Positions 23,160 through 35,699 are shown, counted from the stretch's first letter. The stretch is 64,000 nucleotides of DNA from Sporothrix humicola (GCA_021396245.1 WNYE01000058.1:62001-126000), one strand, 5' to 3'. Numbers and translations: made by a program. The notes: a model not told the origin generated them from the letters alone.

Positions 23160-26100
23160 GCGGAAGGGTTTTTCATGGACAACAGCTTATGGATATAAAG
23201 GCATATACTGAATTGCATTAGAGCAAAGATATCAGGTTGCGCATACAGAAATGCGGCAATTTACGGGCGGATATACCAGGAGACTCCGAGACATTGTCAT
23301 AGAGGAGATATTTGACCATATCTGCTACTGCAAGGTAGAATAAAATAATAATACCATTCGAAGCAGTTGCTTGAGTTTCGTGATGGAAGTAAATAAGTAA
23401 ATAATACAAAATACGCCGTAAACACATCGTAAAGGACTAACCATACGGGTACGCCGTAGAGCACTGACCGTAAGCAATGATATGATGTATATTTTTGTCT
23501 TGGCATTTCTGTTTTATGTTTCTCACCAAAACCGACAATCTGCCAAAGCAAACGGCTGTCATTTTCTGGAGCCTTCTTCCCACGCAAAGCCCCTGCGCCG
23601 ATCAGTGTGGAGGGGACATTTTCAAAAACTCCCATTGATCAACTGCGGAAGCACTTTTCAAAAATCCGATGTCCGCTGTGGCAAGTCTGTCAGATTTTAC
23701 TTCCCCTCATCATGGAAGGCTGCTGGCTGAACTTCGGAGTTGTCTGTTTCTCTTTTTGTGTACAGAGTAAGTCCACCAATCCATCAACCTGTCAAGCCCG
23801 CACTCTTGAGCTTGTTACATTTACAGTTGCCGGTCCCACCCCGCAAAAGACAATAACGGCAGCTGCCTTGGTCTGGCACTGGTGTATTTGAAATTCAACT
23901 GTGAACAGAGAAAGGCTCGGAAGCAAAATCGGGCTTGACGGGAGACGGCCTTTTTCATTTTCGCTGCGTGTGCAAATTGACGTCATATGAGATGGGAGCA
24001 GAATATGGGAGAAAAAAGTGCACGAACAAACAAAAAAAATGTAGGAAATCTAGAAAAATCTGGGTGCAATTAAAATAGAAACTGTGGGTGACTGTGGGCA
24101 GCCGTGGAAACTCTGGAACCCTTCTGCGGTTCTGGGGCCCAGTGGATTCCCGGCGTTTCCTGCTTGCGTTTCCTGCTTTTCTGCCATTGATGTGCAAACT
24201 TCCAGGCTCGTCTTCTCGTATTGTCCGCGCAAGGCACACGGATGGCACGGTAGACGGCGCATGCCAGTTTCTTCACAGATGGTGATCAACCTCAAAAAAA
24301 AATATGCATCGTAGAACAGGAGACCTCCTGCTGCCTGGCTTATGTCTGTGTTTATTAGAAATGCTGCCTGTGCCAAAATAGCAGCCTTGATGACAGTGGT
24401 GATTGCCTGCACAGCAACTTCATGCGTCGCTGTCAATGAGATATAGCACAATGCCATGCAAGCAATATCGATTTCGAAATTGCAACACGTTATGGGCGAG
24501 ATAGGGGTAAGGTGTGTTGGATATGAGTATGGAGTATAGATTCTGAATATGGATATTGGGGGCGTTCGGAGGTACTTTTGCATTTGTAAGCCGGGTCCAG
24601 CCGGCGGAGGCCCGGTAGTATTCGCTACTGGGTATTTTGCAGGCATATCCTCCATGCAGGCATATTGAGTATTACTTCCTCCACACGTGTGTCTGCGCGA
24701 GATGCGAGGTGCGAGTGGAATCATGGATAATTGGATTGTGGTGAGGATCTCGGGCCCTATTTCGAACAGAAAGAAAGAACTGAGAGAGAAGACCACACCA
24801 CGTTGAAAGAACACATCGAACAGAACAGGGAAAGAATGGCCAGGCCCACGCCGGACCATCCAGGCCACGCCAGTGGGCAAGAACCAAGCATGGCGTGTGG
24901 GGGGAAAAGGAGGCACAGCACGTTGCTAGCGGCTTGGGTGGGGAGTGCTTGCAGTTTTTGGAGTTTACTTACAGTTTTGCTATAGTCTCTTTGCAGGAAC
25001 CAGGCGAACACAGGAAAGGGCAGATCGGAATGGCCAGCGTTAAGGTTTTGGCACTATCTCAGAATCTCGTTCAAGCAAAAAAAAACTTAAAGATACTTAT
25101 AGCTTGCGCGGCGTCCGGAGCATTTCACATGTACGACGACGGCGTATTGAAGAAGTCACTATCATAGAAGGGGAAAGAACGATGGGGCGATGGAGCAAGA
25201 GCAACGGGGCAATTGGGGGGGCAGAAAAAGGAAGTGACGATAGGAAGAAGACTGAGACTGAGTGTTGCGGCAATAAAGTGCCTTCCGCGAAAGAGAGAGC
25301 GAGATAATTGTCCGTGTTTGGAAGGTGCACTTCGCAGCGCGGGGAAATACCTTCCACACCGTGATAGAGAAAGAAGAACGGAACAGCCTATGACGGGGCG
25401 TCACTTCCTTGGAAGTGTGATGTCGTCCGTCACAGAATACAATACAATATTCACAAAATCGGCAGTCACAAACGGCCTGACCTGTCCATTGGGACAGAAC
25501 AAGAACGGCAAGAAAGCACAGAACTCAGCCTGGCCTTGGCTTCAATAAAACTGCAAAGATACTTTAGAAAAGGGGTCTTTTGGGTCTCCTTTCTTTGTCT
25601 AAACGCGCAAACAGACGAATAGAACGGACCACAACTCGTGCGATCGCCGCACGTCTTTGTCGTTTGGGTCGTTTGACCGTTGAGGCTATCCCTTTTACTT
25701 CCCCTCAGTCCTTGGTTCTAACCACTGTCTATATTTTTACAATCGCATTATTGCCTCCATGTCTTTCTGTCGTTATTTCCTTACCCCTAGCAAGAGACAA
25801 GTGCAAGTAACCGACATGCGGCGCTAGACTAGGCCGGCCTAGACCTGGAAAAGACTCTCTTTCCTTCTGCCCCTCGCCAATTGTCCGCGAACGGGCGCAC
25901 CTTCCCTTCACCTGTCTCTCTAACTTGTCTTTAGTAGGGGGTAGCCGATGCAAACTAACGACCTTTGACGATTTGGGAAAGTCCGTGTGCAGTGTGTGGT
26001 GTAAAAGCGTGAAAGTGTGTGTGTGTGTAAGATCATATCCTTGGGGAAGGAGCACTGGGCGCGCCGATTTCCCGCCGCTTGGAAAGCCGAATGAAACGAA

Positions 26101-27954
26101 ACAACGCGGAGGAAGGAGAGGAAAGCATTCAATGCAGCCTCGGAATGGTAGTTCAACAAATCATACGCAGTAAAAGCCCCAGGTTAACAACAACAGCAAT
26201 CCCTCGCCTCGGAGGAGAACATTCCTGCCATCGTTGACGAACTCTGGCTAAAACGATGGAGGGATATGGACAACGGCAGCCTTCTCTACATCCGTTTGTG
26301 CTCCGTAGTAATGGTTCAGTGCCAGATCTGGCTTGGGAATGCCAATGGCGTCTATGAAATTAGATTCGAAATGCAAGACAAGACCAACGGCGCAAAGGCG
26401 TGACCAGAAACGATAACAGAGAGAGACTGCCAATGCAGAATTACCAATTCGTTCTTGTCGTTCTTTCTTCTGCCGTTTTTGCTTAAACTTCAGCCAAGGT
26501 CTACTTGCCGCTTCAGCCCACCTCAACCCTCAGCATTAAGCATTCAGCCCGTCACGGGTATGCTTCCTTCTTCTTTTGCTCAGGTGTACTCCAGAGTCCA
26601 GATGGAAGGCACGAAAGCGCCTCACCTCGCATTCCCATTCTCACTGCATGCGCCATTCTCCCCAGACTCGTTATTTCCTTTCGTAGAACGCACCTGTCCT
26701 CGCTGTCCTCAGATCTCTCTCTCCTTGTCGCCCCTTTGTACTCGTAAGACTACAGCCGAGATCCTGAAAGTCGCTCTAGCCTGGCGCCTGGTCAGTCCGG
26801 TGGTCGCCAGTCCCATCTTTTGACCTTTGACCTTTGGGAAGGCGCACTAGCGGCTCCTTTTTTCGACCTGGCCCGACCGGCAGCAGCGACCCATTTGAGT
26901 CTTCTCCTCACACTGCTCGCTGCGAAGGCGTGCTTTTTAGTTCTTTCCTCCTGGAACGAGGAACCGCCGCCACTGTCGCCGCTGCCAATTCCACCTTTGC
27001 CCACCTATCGCACCTGCCCCCCGCCCCGTAATACTGACACGGGCTCCACAACGAACGTCTGCTGTTCCTTCGCCGCCCAAGAGCAAGTGGGCCGTCCCCT
27101 AATCTGGCCCTGTCCTGCCTGTCCACCACCGTTGGCACTCCTGCCACAACCCACTAGTAGCACTGGCAGCAGCACCAGCACCACTGAAAAGACACCAGCG
27201 CCAGCGCCAGGGCCTGTGCCAACTTGAACTCCAGTACCAACGCCTGCCCCATATCACTGGCTCGTCGTGTTCGTCCTCCTCCTTCCCCCATCTCCCCAAT
27301 CCCAATCGTTCCTGCCCTCCTCTGCCGCTAGTATCGCCATTACCAACAACGCCAGCACTGCCTTCCCGTGCTCCTCTTTCCCTCACCCTCCTCACCCTCA
27401 TTCTCGTCCTTGTCCTCACCCAAACTCCGTCCTCTCTCTCCTTCCTCTTTTTTCTCCTCCTCTTTCCATTTTCAATCCTCCTCTCCCTCCTCCTCCCCAC
27501 CAACCACAACTACTGGCAGTTGCACCGATTGTCTCGCCTGTCGACTCTGCGTCATTGCCCGACTTCTCGTTTGCTTCCTCCTTTCCGTCGCATCCTCCTC
27601 CTTTCCGCGTTGACGATTCCGATTTCGATTTCGACTTGGATTTCAATTTCGATTGTGACGACTGCGCATCCTCTCCCTTTCCGGTTGACGCTGCACGGAC
27701 GCCCGCGTCCCTGGCCCATCCTTACCCCCTTCTTTCTCCGGGCTCGGATCCTGCAACGTCGCCTGCTTTATTCGCACAGTTTTACAATTACGGTTACGAT
27801 TACGATTATCGACTTTTGACGTTGACTTTACCGACGGCCGCATCTCTGCCTCACCTCTCTTCTCTCGTCGTCCTCTCCCCCGTCTCCTTCTCCCACAGCA
27901 AAACTGGCGCGCACGACATGGCCCAGGCGTTATGAGCACGGCGCCTCTCCTACA
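23160..27954. other. 4.8-kb gene-poor region and nrc-2 promoter/leader
   Basis: No convincing gene lies between the zinc-finger stop and nrc-2. A 288-codon minus-strand frame at 24050-24916 lacks domain-like features and coding composition. A (GT)n tract lies near 26017-26028. From about 26.8 kb the plus strand becomes CT-rich, and from 27.26 kb all plus frames are unusually open, which is typical of a long fungal 5' leader. A kinase gene with a leader of 1 kb or more is plausible. Confidence 0.45.
27267..27935 (+). other. 222-codon upstream open frame in the nrc-2 leader
   Basis: This frame ends only 19 nt before the nrc-2 start. Its predicted product is Pro/Ser/Leu-rich with a run of alternating Asp-Phe (DSDFDFDLDFNFD) encoded by GATTTC-type hexamers at about 27620-27660. 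The CT-rich composition makes overlapping long frames likely by chance, so translation is uncertain. If the leader is transcribed, translating this frame would strongly limit initiation at nrc-2. Frame relation: it ends in a different frame from nrc-2, so it is not an N-terminal extension. Confidence 0.25.
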
Positions 27955-30369
27955 ATGCCGTCCCTAAACGCCAAGTCCGTCATTGGCGGCATCACCAACA
28001 GCAGCAGCAGTAACAGTAACAACAACTCCTCCTCCAACAACACAAACAGCCATTCCGGCAGCAGCCATAGCGCTAGTGGCAGCGGCAAAGACAAGGACAG
28101 CCATTTCCCCCAGAAACTCAAAAACTTCTTCCGCATCAACAACTCCGACAGCCATTCCTCCAACAGCAATAGCAACAGCAACTCAAACAGCACCGACAAG
28201 GCCGACAAGAGCGAAAAGCCGAGCATCCTCTCGCTCCGCACCGACAGCAGTAGCAACACCAACCATGGAAACGGCACCAGCAGCAAGAGCGGCGGCTTCC
28301 GCCAGTCCAAGTTCTTCTCGGTAGGCCGTCTCCGGTCCCACACCGTCGCCAGCGAAGGCAACGTCCTCGAAGAGGCCATGAGCCCCACCGCCCACGCCAA
28401 CCCCTACTTTGCCCACCAGGGCCAGCCCGGCATCCGCCATCACAATGAAGGCTCCCAGCCGCCGAGCCCACCAGATACGCCGAGCCTCAAGGTGCTGGCC
28501 GCCAACGGTGCCGGCAGCCCCGGTGCCGGCCAAGCAGCCGCTGCTGCTGCAGCTGCGGCCAACGGCGAACGCACCACCACCGCCTCCAAGGAGGAGCTGG
28601 CCCGCAAGCTGCGCCGCGTTGCCAGTGCGCCCAACGCCCAGGGTCTCTTTGCCAAGGGCGCGGCAGCTGCCAACGCGATCGCCAACGGCGGTCCCATCCC
28701 CACCTCGGGTTTGGCCGGTGTGAATGGTACACACGGTAACGGTAGCGGCTTCATTGTGGGCGGCAAGGACAGCGACGAGCGCCCGCAGACGGCCGAGCTC
28801 GGCAAGGAGCCTGTTGTCATGATGAAGAACGTGAGCGGCCTGAGCCTGGTGGACGCCAAGAAGATGGCCGCCGGGTCTTCGGGCGCCGCTGGCCTCAGCA
28901 GCCCTGCGCTGGTCACCGACATTGCCAGCGGCAGCGCCGGCGGTATTGTTGTCGATAAGGACGAGCTGGGTGCCCTGCCCCCGCCGGGCCGTTCGCCGCT
29001 TGCGTTTAGGAGAACGTACAGCTCCAACTCTATCAAGGTCCGCAACGTCGAGGTCGGCCCGCAGAGCTTTGACAAGATCAAGCTCATCGGCAAAGGAGAT
29101 GTGGGCAAGGTCTACCTCGTCCGCGAGAAGAAGAGCAGCCGCTTATACGCCATGAAGGGTAAGCCTTCCTGTTCCCCTTTTACACTTACTTGCCTTCTCA
29201 TACTAACTGTCGCAGTCCTGAGCAAAAAGGAAATGATCAAGCGCAACAAGATTAAGCGTGCCCTCGCCGAGCAGGAGATTCTGGCCACCAGCAACCATCC
29301 CTTCATCGTCACCCTCTACCACTCGTTCCAGTCCGAAGACTACTTGTACCTGTGCATGGAATACTGCAGCGGCGGCGAGTTCTTCCGCGCACTACAGACC
29401 CGTCCGGGCAAGTGCATTCCCGAAGACGATGCACGGTTCTACGCCGCCGAGGTTACGGCCGCCCTCGAGTACCTCCATCTGATGGGTTTCATCTACCGCG
29501 ATCTGAAGCCAGAGAGTATGTCCCACCACTACTAGAGTACCTGTCATATTCACACACTAACACTTCTCAGACATCCTCCTGCATCAGTCCGGCCACATTA
29601 TGCTTTCGGACTTCGATCTCTCAAAACAGTCCGACACCGGCGGCAAACCGACCATGATCATCGGCAAGAACGGCGCCAGCACCTCGTCGCTCCCGACCAT
29701 CGACACCAAGTCGTGCATCGCTAACTTCCGCACAAACTCCTTTGTCGGTACCGAGGAGTACATTGCCCCCGAAGTCATCAAGGGCAGCGGTCACACCAGT
29801 GCGGTCGATTGGTGGACCCTCGGCATTCTGATCTACGAAATGCTCTACGGCACGACGCCCTTCAAGGGTAAGAACCGGAATGCGACGTTCGCCAACATTC
29901 TGCGGGAAGAAATTCCCTTCCCCGACCACGCAGGCGCTCCCCAGATTTCAAAGTGAGTTCCCAGACACCCCTCTATTCTGTCTGTTTTACGTACTAACGT
30001 TGCCCCAGCCTCTGCAAATCTTTGATCCGGAAGCTGTTGATCAAGGACGAGAACCGCCGCCTCGGCGCCCGTGCCGGCGCCTCCGACATCAAGGTCCACC
30101 CCTTCTTCCGCACGACCCAGTGGGCCCTGATTCGCCACATGAAGCCTCCCATCGTCCCCAACCAGGGCAAGGGCATCGACACGCTCAACTTCCGCAACGT
30201 CAAGGAGAGCGAGAGCGTCGACATTAGCGGTTCCCGCCCCATGAAGATCAAGGGCGTGCCTCTCGACAGCGGCCTGTCTACACCGGGCAACGAAGTCGTC
30301 GATCCCTTTGAGGAGTTCAACAGCGTCACCTTGCACCACGACGGCGACGACAACAGCTACGGTTCATGA
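27955..30369 (+). CDS. nrc-2: AGC protein kinase NRC-2 (Fpk1/Kin82-like flippase kinase)
   Basis: Four exons, 27955-29158, 29216-29515, 29571-29952 and 30009-30369, encode 748 residues. All introns are 55-57 nt and GT-AG. The first 370 residues are disordered (Ser/Asn-rich, then Ala/Gly-rich). The kinase domain runs from about residue 372 to 660: P-loop GKGDVGKV, ATP-binding Lys in YAMKVL, catalytic loop YRDLKPEN, DFDLSK in place of DFG, and GTEEYIAPE. A long insert lies between DFD and the activation segment. The tail ends with an AGC hydrophobic motif (DPFEEF). DFD and the insert are typical of the NRC-2/Fpk1 group, which is related to plant AGCVIII kinases. Yeast Fpk1 phosphorylates phospholipid flippases. 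Neurospora nrc-2 mutants enter conidiation constitutively. The start MPSLN is the first ATG after the leader. Confidence 0.94.
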
Positions 30370-31932
30370 CAATGTCCGGCGGTGGGGGATGAATAAAAAG
30401 ATTAGGAGAGCGTTGTGCGTTGTGTGGTTGTTTCCTTTCTTCCCCTTTTCTATTGGCATATACGGCATTTTATCCGATTTCATGTTTTTTGTGCTTTTGT
30501 GTTTTGTGTCTTTTTGTCCATTTTTTCTTGCTTGTTCTTGCCCGCGACTCATTATCGTTTTTTGCTCATCTTTACGGGAAACTTGCCTTTTGACTCTTTT
30601 CGACTTTTTGCTTTCGTTTTGGGAACGGCTGTTGCGTTTGTATTTTTTGCTTGTACTCATTTTTGTGCATTTTTTTGCATCTCTCTTCACTGCATCCAAT
30701 ATTTCTCAACGTCCCAACGTCATGCCCTCCACTTGGCAGAGGGTATATTTTACCTTTTTTTGTCACTCAACTCCTTGTCTATTATCTCTTTTGCTTTTTG
30801 CAATTTGGCCACGCAAGCGGTCTGATATTGAAAAAGACTTGTCTTTTTAGGAGAGTTCAGATCCGGGGAACAAAAGAAACAAAACGTTTTTCATTGCAAA
30901 GTTCTTTTTACTGCTTTACGCGAGTCGGATGTGTTTAATGATGCATTCATTTTCGCATAAACGCATGCTGTCTTTTAACCTGCACGTTTTTGTATTCCTT
31001 AATGCTTCTGCGCAAATAGAAAAGTACATCTCAAGCTATATCAGACTCATTTCTCAGATCGTGGCCCTATGGAGTGGTCACAAGCTAGGCAGATGCTGTG
31101 CATAGAACTTGCCAGTAGTACCTTCGCACACTTTTCATAGGCCGCCTTTCCATATTTTGATCGCAACTACCAAGCCTATCCAAGACAATATACGACAACA
31201 AGACCTGAACCTCGCATAAATGAGAAAGAGGGAAGGAACTTGCCGGTTTGGGTCATGTGGTGCATGAGCTGCATCGCACCTGCCGTCTAATCAATGTTTG
31301 GGCGGGAAGGAGCCACTGGGGTCTTGTTTACTTGCCATAGGTATGAATGGATACGTCGAGTACACAACCTTGAAAGTAGATTGAAATAGAATAAAAGCAC
31401 TCATATGTTCGAGCCTATCTCCGTCAGCCCTGTTGGACTACTTTTATCATTTTGTCGACCTTGATGATTGTCAACTTGCAGGGGTCGAGGCTGTACCAAT
31501 CCAAGGCGAGAAAAGCTGCAGCCTTCTGGGGAAGGAGCGCAGGACCGGATTTTGGACTTCTCGATCTGCTCCTTCCCTCTTCACTTTGCCCTCGTCTGGT
31601 CTCGCCTTCTCTTTTTAACTATCTTAAGAGTCGTTCCTTCTTTTCATATGGCCAAGTTTTGTAGCAGCCCCTTTTCATCTTGATTCCCACATTTGCCATT
31701 TCCCCTTCTCTCCTCTTCTCTTTCTCATCTGAACACATTCGGTGTACAAGCTCCAAATTACGCCTCCTTCTATTTACTTTCCCAGCGACAACACAACTCG
31801 AAGTATGCTGCTTTTTAATTTCAGACCGGAATTTTCCAGAACGTCTTATTACTTTTCCTCCCTTTCCGGTCTTATTAACTAACATAATTTCACAAGCAAC
31901 CCCTTTACCAACCCACACTGTCTCTTCTCGCA
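30370..31932. other. Intergenic region, nrc-2 3' UTR to CorA-like gene
   Basis: Positions 30410-30880 are very T-rich on the plus strand, the probable 3' UTR and polyadenylation zone of nrc-2. Positions 31540-31930 are CT-rich and probably form the leader of the next gene. Nothing coding is supported in between. Confidence 0.5.
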
Positions 31933-34578
31933 ATGTCTGCCAAAGAGGAGGACAGAGGCTTTGCGTCAGTTCGCACTGAACGCTCAACGTCCACAGCCGG
32001 CCAGTCATCAGGTCACACTGGCACTGGTCGCACAGGAAGCGAGCGCCGCCAGCAGCAGGCGAGCAGCTCCTCCCACCAAGGGCCGCTGCACTACAGCGGC
32101 GCAGATATTCCGGCATCGTACCAACGTCTCTTTGGTGGCGACGGCTTGTATGACGCCGACCAAGAAGGCACTGATCAAAACACCGACCAGAGCACCGACA
32201 AGGATGGGAACGCTGATAAGGATGCTGTCCTGCCTGAGTCGTACCCTGCCGCATACACTCTCAAGTGGGGTCCACAGCAGCCGTGTGTACGCACGCCTCT
32301 TGACATTGACAATGTCGTGGCCAGCAGCGTCGCCGCCTCGTCCAGCGGTGTAGCGGGCAAGAGCTCGTCGCGTGTCAACTTTCTTCGCCGTGCGTGGCAG
32401 TGCGACCACAAGGTGAAGGCATCGGGCTCGTCGTCTTTCCTCCGCGACCTGTCCCTACCACACAAGCTCTTTGTCATCCGTGACACCGGCGATGAGGATA
32501 CCAACCGCCTCATCTGCGCAGCCCTGGATGTCGATCCGGACTTTATGGCCTCGCACATTTCTGGCCAGCGTTACCGCCCCAGAGACCGCCCGTGGCGTGG
32601 TGGGATGGGCAGCAATGGCACCTTCTCGGCCTGCTCCTATGCCTACCCGCAGACACTGACTCTCACCGTCAGCAAGCCGCTTCCAGAGGGCTCTCCTCGT
32701 GGCACTGGGAGTGAAAGTCGGCTAGATGGAGCAGCTACGGCAACTCAGACACCCGGAACTCAAGATGGCGGCGAAAATATCACAAAGGTGTTGAGCGCCC
32801 CAGCTGCCACGGCCGAGGCCAAGGCTTTGATCGTCGACCCCAGTGCGGCTATGAGCAGCAACCCAGTTGTGGTTTTCTGCCGTGGAAGTGTCTGGTTTAG
32901 CCCGCGCGCCAATGTGCTTATTCTAGATCGTAACCCGTCTTCCACGTCTCTCGAAGATGCTCTCATGGAGGCTTTGGACGACACTGAGGCGCATGAGTTT
33001 GAGGCTGGCCAGGAAGGCGGCGGACCACAAGGTTCACAAGTGGCAGTCATTCTTCCGAACGTTCTCTCTGGTCTTATCTATGACCAGTGGCTTGACTTTG
33101 TGGACTCGCTCAGTGCTAGCAACCGCGTCTCCAATCACGGAAAGATCAACAGAAAGCTGGTTTGGGGCATGTCGCAGTACCTGGAGCAGAATCTCACCAT
33201 GGCTCTCATGTGTGAAAAGAAGCTTCGCACCGGACAGCAGCAACGACTTCGCCAGCTTGAGGAAGATATAGCTCCGCTGTCAACCAACAGAGTTGGTGGC
33301 TTCTTCTATGACGACCAGCAGTTTGCAAGCTCCGATGAATGGAAGGAGCTTCTGTCTCGCCTCGAGCGCATTGTGACACTGCTTCCCCTGCAGGCTCGGA
33401 ATCCAGTTATTCCTCTCACGGTCAGGAACGATGCTCGCTTCATGGCATCGAACACCTCATACACGGTCAACCGTGTACTCTCTCGCGGCGCTGAAGAAGT
33501 ATCTGTCCGCGGAATGCACGAGATCGGCCATGGCGACGAGATCACCGGTCCAAAGGGGCCTGTTGGTGGCATCAATGAACCACCGCGTATCCCCTACGGT
33601 AGGACGCCTCAGGGGCAAGTTGCACTGAACAGAATCTCATACATGGGAGGAATCCTGCTGCCGTTCTCTGTCATTGCCGGCGTGCTGTCCATGTCCGATC
33701 CATTTGGTCCCGGCGATCACCTGTTCTGGGTGTTTTGGGTCATTACTCTACCGATAACATTGTTAACGGTGTCCATTATCTACGCGGACAATATTCGCAG
33801 AAACTCCGTCTGGATCCCCATGAACCACAGGGGCCTCCAGCGTGCGATCAACAAGGGCGAGGCCGTTACTACCGAAGCAGCAACCCGTCTTGCTCGAGCG
33901 GCCGAGAGGGTCGCTGACAGGTTCTCGTCTGCTGATGACGACATGGAGATGATTGAGATGAACACTGTGGCATCAGCAGTCCGCCTCGTTGATTCGCGTG
34001 GCAGCGACAGACGCCAGGCTAAGGTCCGTGTTTTCACCGGCTCGGGTCCAGATGCACCCGCGTTCTACCGACTTCCCGAGACGTCCAAGCCAGACAGCCC
34101 TGTGGCCACTCCCGTTTCGGCTCCTATTCCGGCGCCTGTTTCGGAGCAGCTGGAGTCGGCTGATAAGCCTAACGTCCACATCCCCGTCGCTATCCACCGT
34201 GCCCAAGCACGGCGTCGCCTCGGCATCCTGGGTCATCTGCGCCGTGTCCTGCCCTGGAGTGGCAGCTACGACACCGCTTCGTCCTCTTCATCGCACACCG
34301 GCCAGGGTGGTCCAATTGCTGGCGATGTCGAGTGTGGTCTCCCGTCTGCCGGGGAGACGATAGTTATTGACGTTGCCCAGCCTAACGTGGACAGCGGCAC
34401 TGCTGAGATGTTCAGCCGGCCGGTGTCTGGCCTCAATGTGGCGGCGCCTGGCTGCCCAGCCATTCTCGTGGAGCAGCGCGACGACGGAGGAGAGCCCAAG
34501 GCATGGCGCCTGCAGGAGCTTGGCTGGATTGGCGCATACAAGCAGATATTGGGGTACCAGAAGCCGCGCGACGCCTAG
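31933..34578 (+). CDS. CorA-like two-helix membrane protein
   Basis: A single exon encodes 881 residues. The large N-terminal part is soluble. It has a polar start, then SYPAAYTLKWGPQQPCVRTPLD and a block with LPHKLFVIRDTGDEDTNRLI, which resembles the N-terminal domain of fungal CorA-like proteins. Two membrane helices lie near residues 566-583 (GGILLPFSVIAGVLS) and 595-617 (LFWVFWVITLPITLLTVSIIYA), right after the RISY segment that precedes TM1 in CorA relatives. The loop after TM1 reads MSDPFGPG, where Mg2+ channels have GMN. Mg2+ transport is therefore doubtful. A charged cytosolic tail of about 260 residues follows, including a REF-like acidic/basic mix and RARRRLGILGHLRR. The role is unknown. 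It is called by topology and partial similarity, and the start is the first ATG after a CT-rich leader. Confidence 0.82.
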   Translation: MSAKEEDRGFASVRTERSTSTAGQSSGHTGTGRTGSERRQQQASSSSHQGPLHYSGADIPASYQRLFGGDGLYDADQEGTDQNTDQSTDKDGNADKDAVLPESYPAAYTLKWGPQQPCVRTPLDIDNVVASSVAASSSGVAGKSSSRVNFLRRAWQCDHKVKASGSSSFLRDLSLPHKLFVIRDTGDEDTNRLICAALDVDPDFMASHISGQRYRPRDRPWRGGMGSNGTFSACSYAYPQTLTLTVSKPLPEGSPRGTGSESRLDGAATATQTPGTQDGGENITKVLSAPAATAEAKALIVDPSAAMSSNPVVVFCRGSVWFSPRANVLILDRNPSSTSLEDALMEALDDTEAHEFEAGQEGGGPQGSQVAVILPNVLSGLIYDQWLDFVDSLSASNRVSNHGKINRKLVWGMSQYLEQNLTMALMCEKKLRTGQQQRLRQLEEDIAPLSTNRVGGFFYDDQQFASSDEWKELLSRLERIVTLLPLQARNPVIPLTVRNDARFMASNTSYTVNRVLSRGAEEVSVRGMHEIGHGDEITGPKGPVGGINEPPRIPYGRTPQGQVALNRISYMGGILLPFSVIAGVLSMSDPFGPGDHLFWVFWVITLPITLLTVSIIYADNIRRNSVWIPMNHRGLQRAINKGEAVTTEAATRLARAAERVADRFSSADDDMEMIEMNTVASAVRLVDSRGSDRRQAKVRVFTGSGPDAPAFYRLPETSKPDSPVATPVSAPIPAPVSEQLESADKPNVHIPVAIHRAQARRRLGILGHLRRVLPWSGSYDTASSSSSHTGQGGPIAGDVECGLPSAGETIVIDVAQPNVDSGTAEMFSRPVSGLNVAAPGCPAILVEQRDDGGEPKAWRLQELGWIGAYKQILGYQKPRDA

Positions 34579-35052
34579 AAGGAGTCGCTGGAATATGTGC
34601 GTTTCCCGAACCGGAAGGCGAAGACGATGTAAGAGAGGTCAAGTGACTGTATTTGTATGGTGGGTTGTGAGAGCATGTTTACCGAGGTGGGTCATTGCGA
34701 GGATTCAAAAGGCGTCCAGAAGGAAGTGTGTGTAGCCCGAGGGCACATCATGATTATTTGTTGTCTGTTTCTTTGCCATTTGTTTGTTTGTTTCTTCGAG
34801 TGAGGCTCGGTGGAAGTTGCAGAAGAAAAAAACAGGGGGCGGCGGCCTATATACGCAATGTATTTTTAGTGCTATATTCGCAGCAGAGCTACTTACGAGG
34901 GCTAGTGGTTGTCCCGCTAGAACCCCTCTACGCGTGAGACGCGTCAAGAAATCAATCATAATTATCCCCGCAACTTTCAACGTCAAGTCTTCAACGACAA
35001 CCAACAACTGTATTGACGACTTGACATATCCCTTTCAATTGACAACATCAAC
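34579..35052. other. Intergenic region, CorA-like gene to dad3
   Basis: This stretch of under 0.5 kb holds the 3' end of the CorA-like transcript and the dad3 promoter. A (GTTT)n-like tract (TTTGTTTGTTTG) lies near 34780. No other feature is seen. Confidence 0.45.
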
Positions 35053-35415
35053 ATGGACGGCGACACTACCGAGATTCTCTCTGCGCCGTCAGCGCCGGCA
35101 GGCGCCAGCGGCCTCGCCTCGCACGAAGACCTCACGCCCAAAGAACAGGCCGTCCTCGAAGAGTACGAGCGTTTGGCTGAAAATATGAAGAAGGTGCGCA
35201 CTTGCTTCTTGCTTCCCCCCGTCTACTTTGATATCTGCTAACCCGCCTCCCACCAGCTCGCCGCACTTCTCGACGACCTTGCCGGGCGGCCGGCGACCGA
35301 GACGCTGGACGGACTGCGTGAGCTGGAGCGCAAGACGAGCCTGGTGTTTACGCTGCTCAAGGCGAGTGTGTACAGCATTGTGCTGCAGCACCAGATTGAC
35401 GGTGGTGAGCAGTAG
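35053..35415 (+). CDS. dad3: DASH complex subunit Dad3
   Basis: Two exons, 35053-35193 and 35257-35415, encode 99 residues. The intron is AAG|GTGCGC...CACCAG|CTC in phase 0. The sequence matches Dad3 throughout: LTPKEQAVLEEYERLAENMKK, then LAALLDDLAG, and the signature LDGLRELERKTSLVFTLLKA followed by SVYSIVLQ. The DASH/Dam1 complex forms rings or patches on kinetochore microtubules and couples chromosomes to depolymerising ends during mitosis. The length is close to the family norm of about 90-100 residues. It converges on the uS5m gene, with stop codons 284 bp apart. It begins with MDGDTTE, and the context ACATCAACATGGAC is a good fungal start. Confidence 0.93.
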
Positions 35416-35699
35416 GCGAGGGAGAAATCATTACAAAGGCTCGGTGGACGACACAACGACGATACCCTCTCGCGCGTCGTTGGCTCGCATGTACAGATAC
35501 GGACATTTATATTCAATTCATTTATCTTTCTGCATTACTTTTGACATTGTTTTTGTTTGATTTGATTTCTTTATGATGGTAGATATACAAGATATGATGG
35601 GGTTGTAGTTTTGAACAAATACATCGCTTCAACATGATCCTCCCCTTCTTTTCCAGGACCTTTTTGACTCCTTTTTCTTCCTCACATGCTCTCCCTACT

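Noticed and set aside
24050..24916. 288-codon minus-strand open frame
   Set aside because: It has no recognisable domain, signal or coding-type codon bias, and an unusual mixture of residues. One such frame is not surprising in a 4.8-kb intergenic region.
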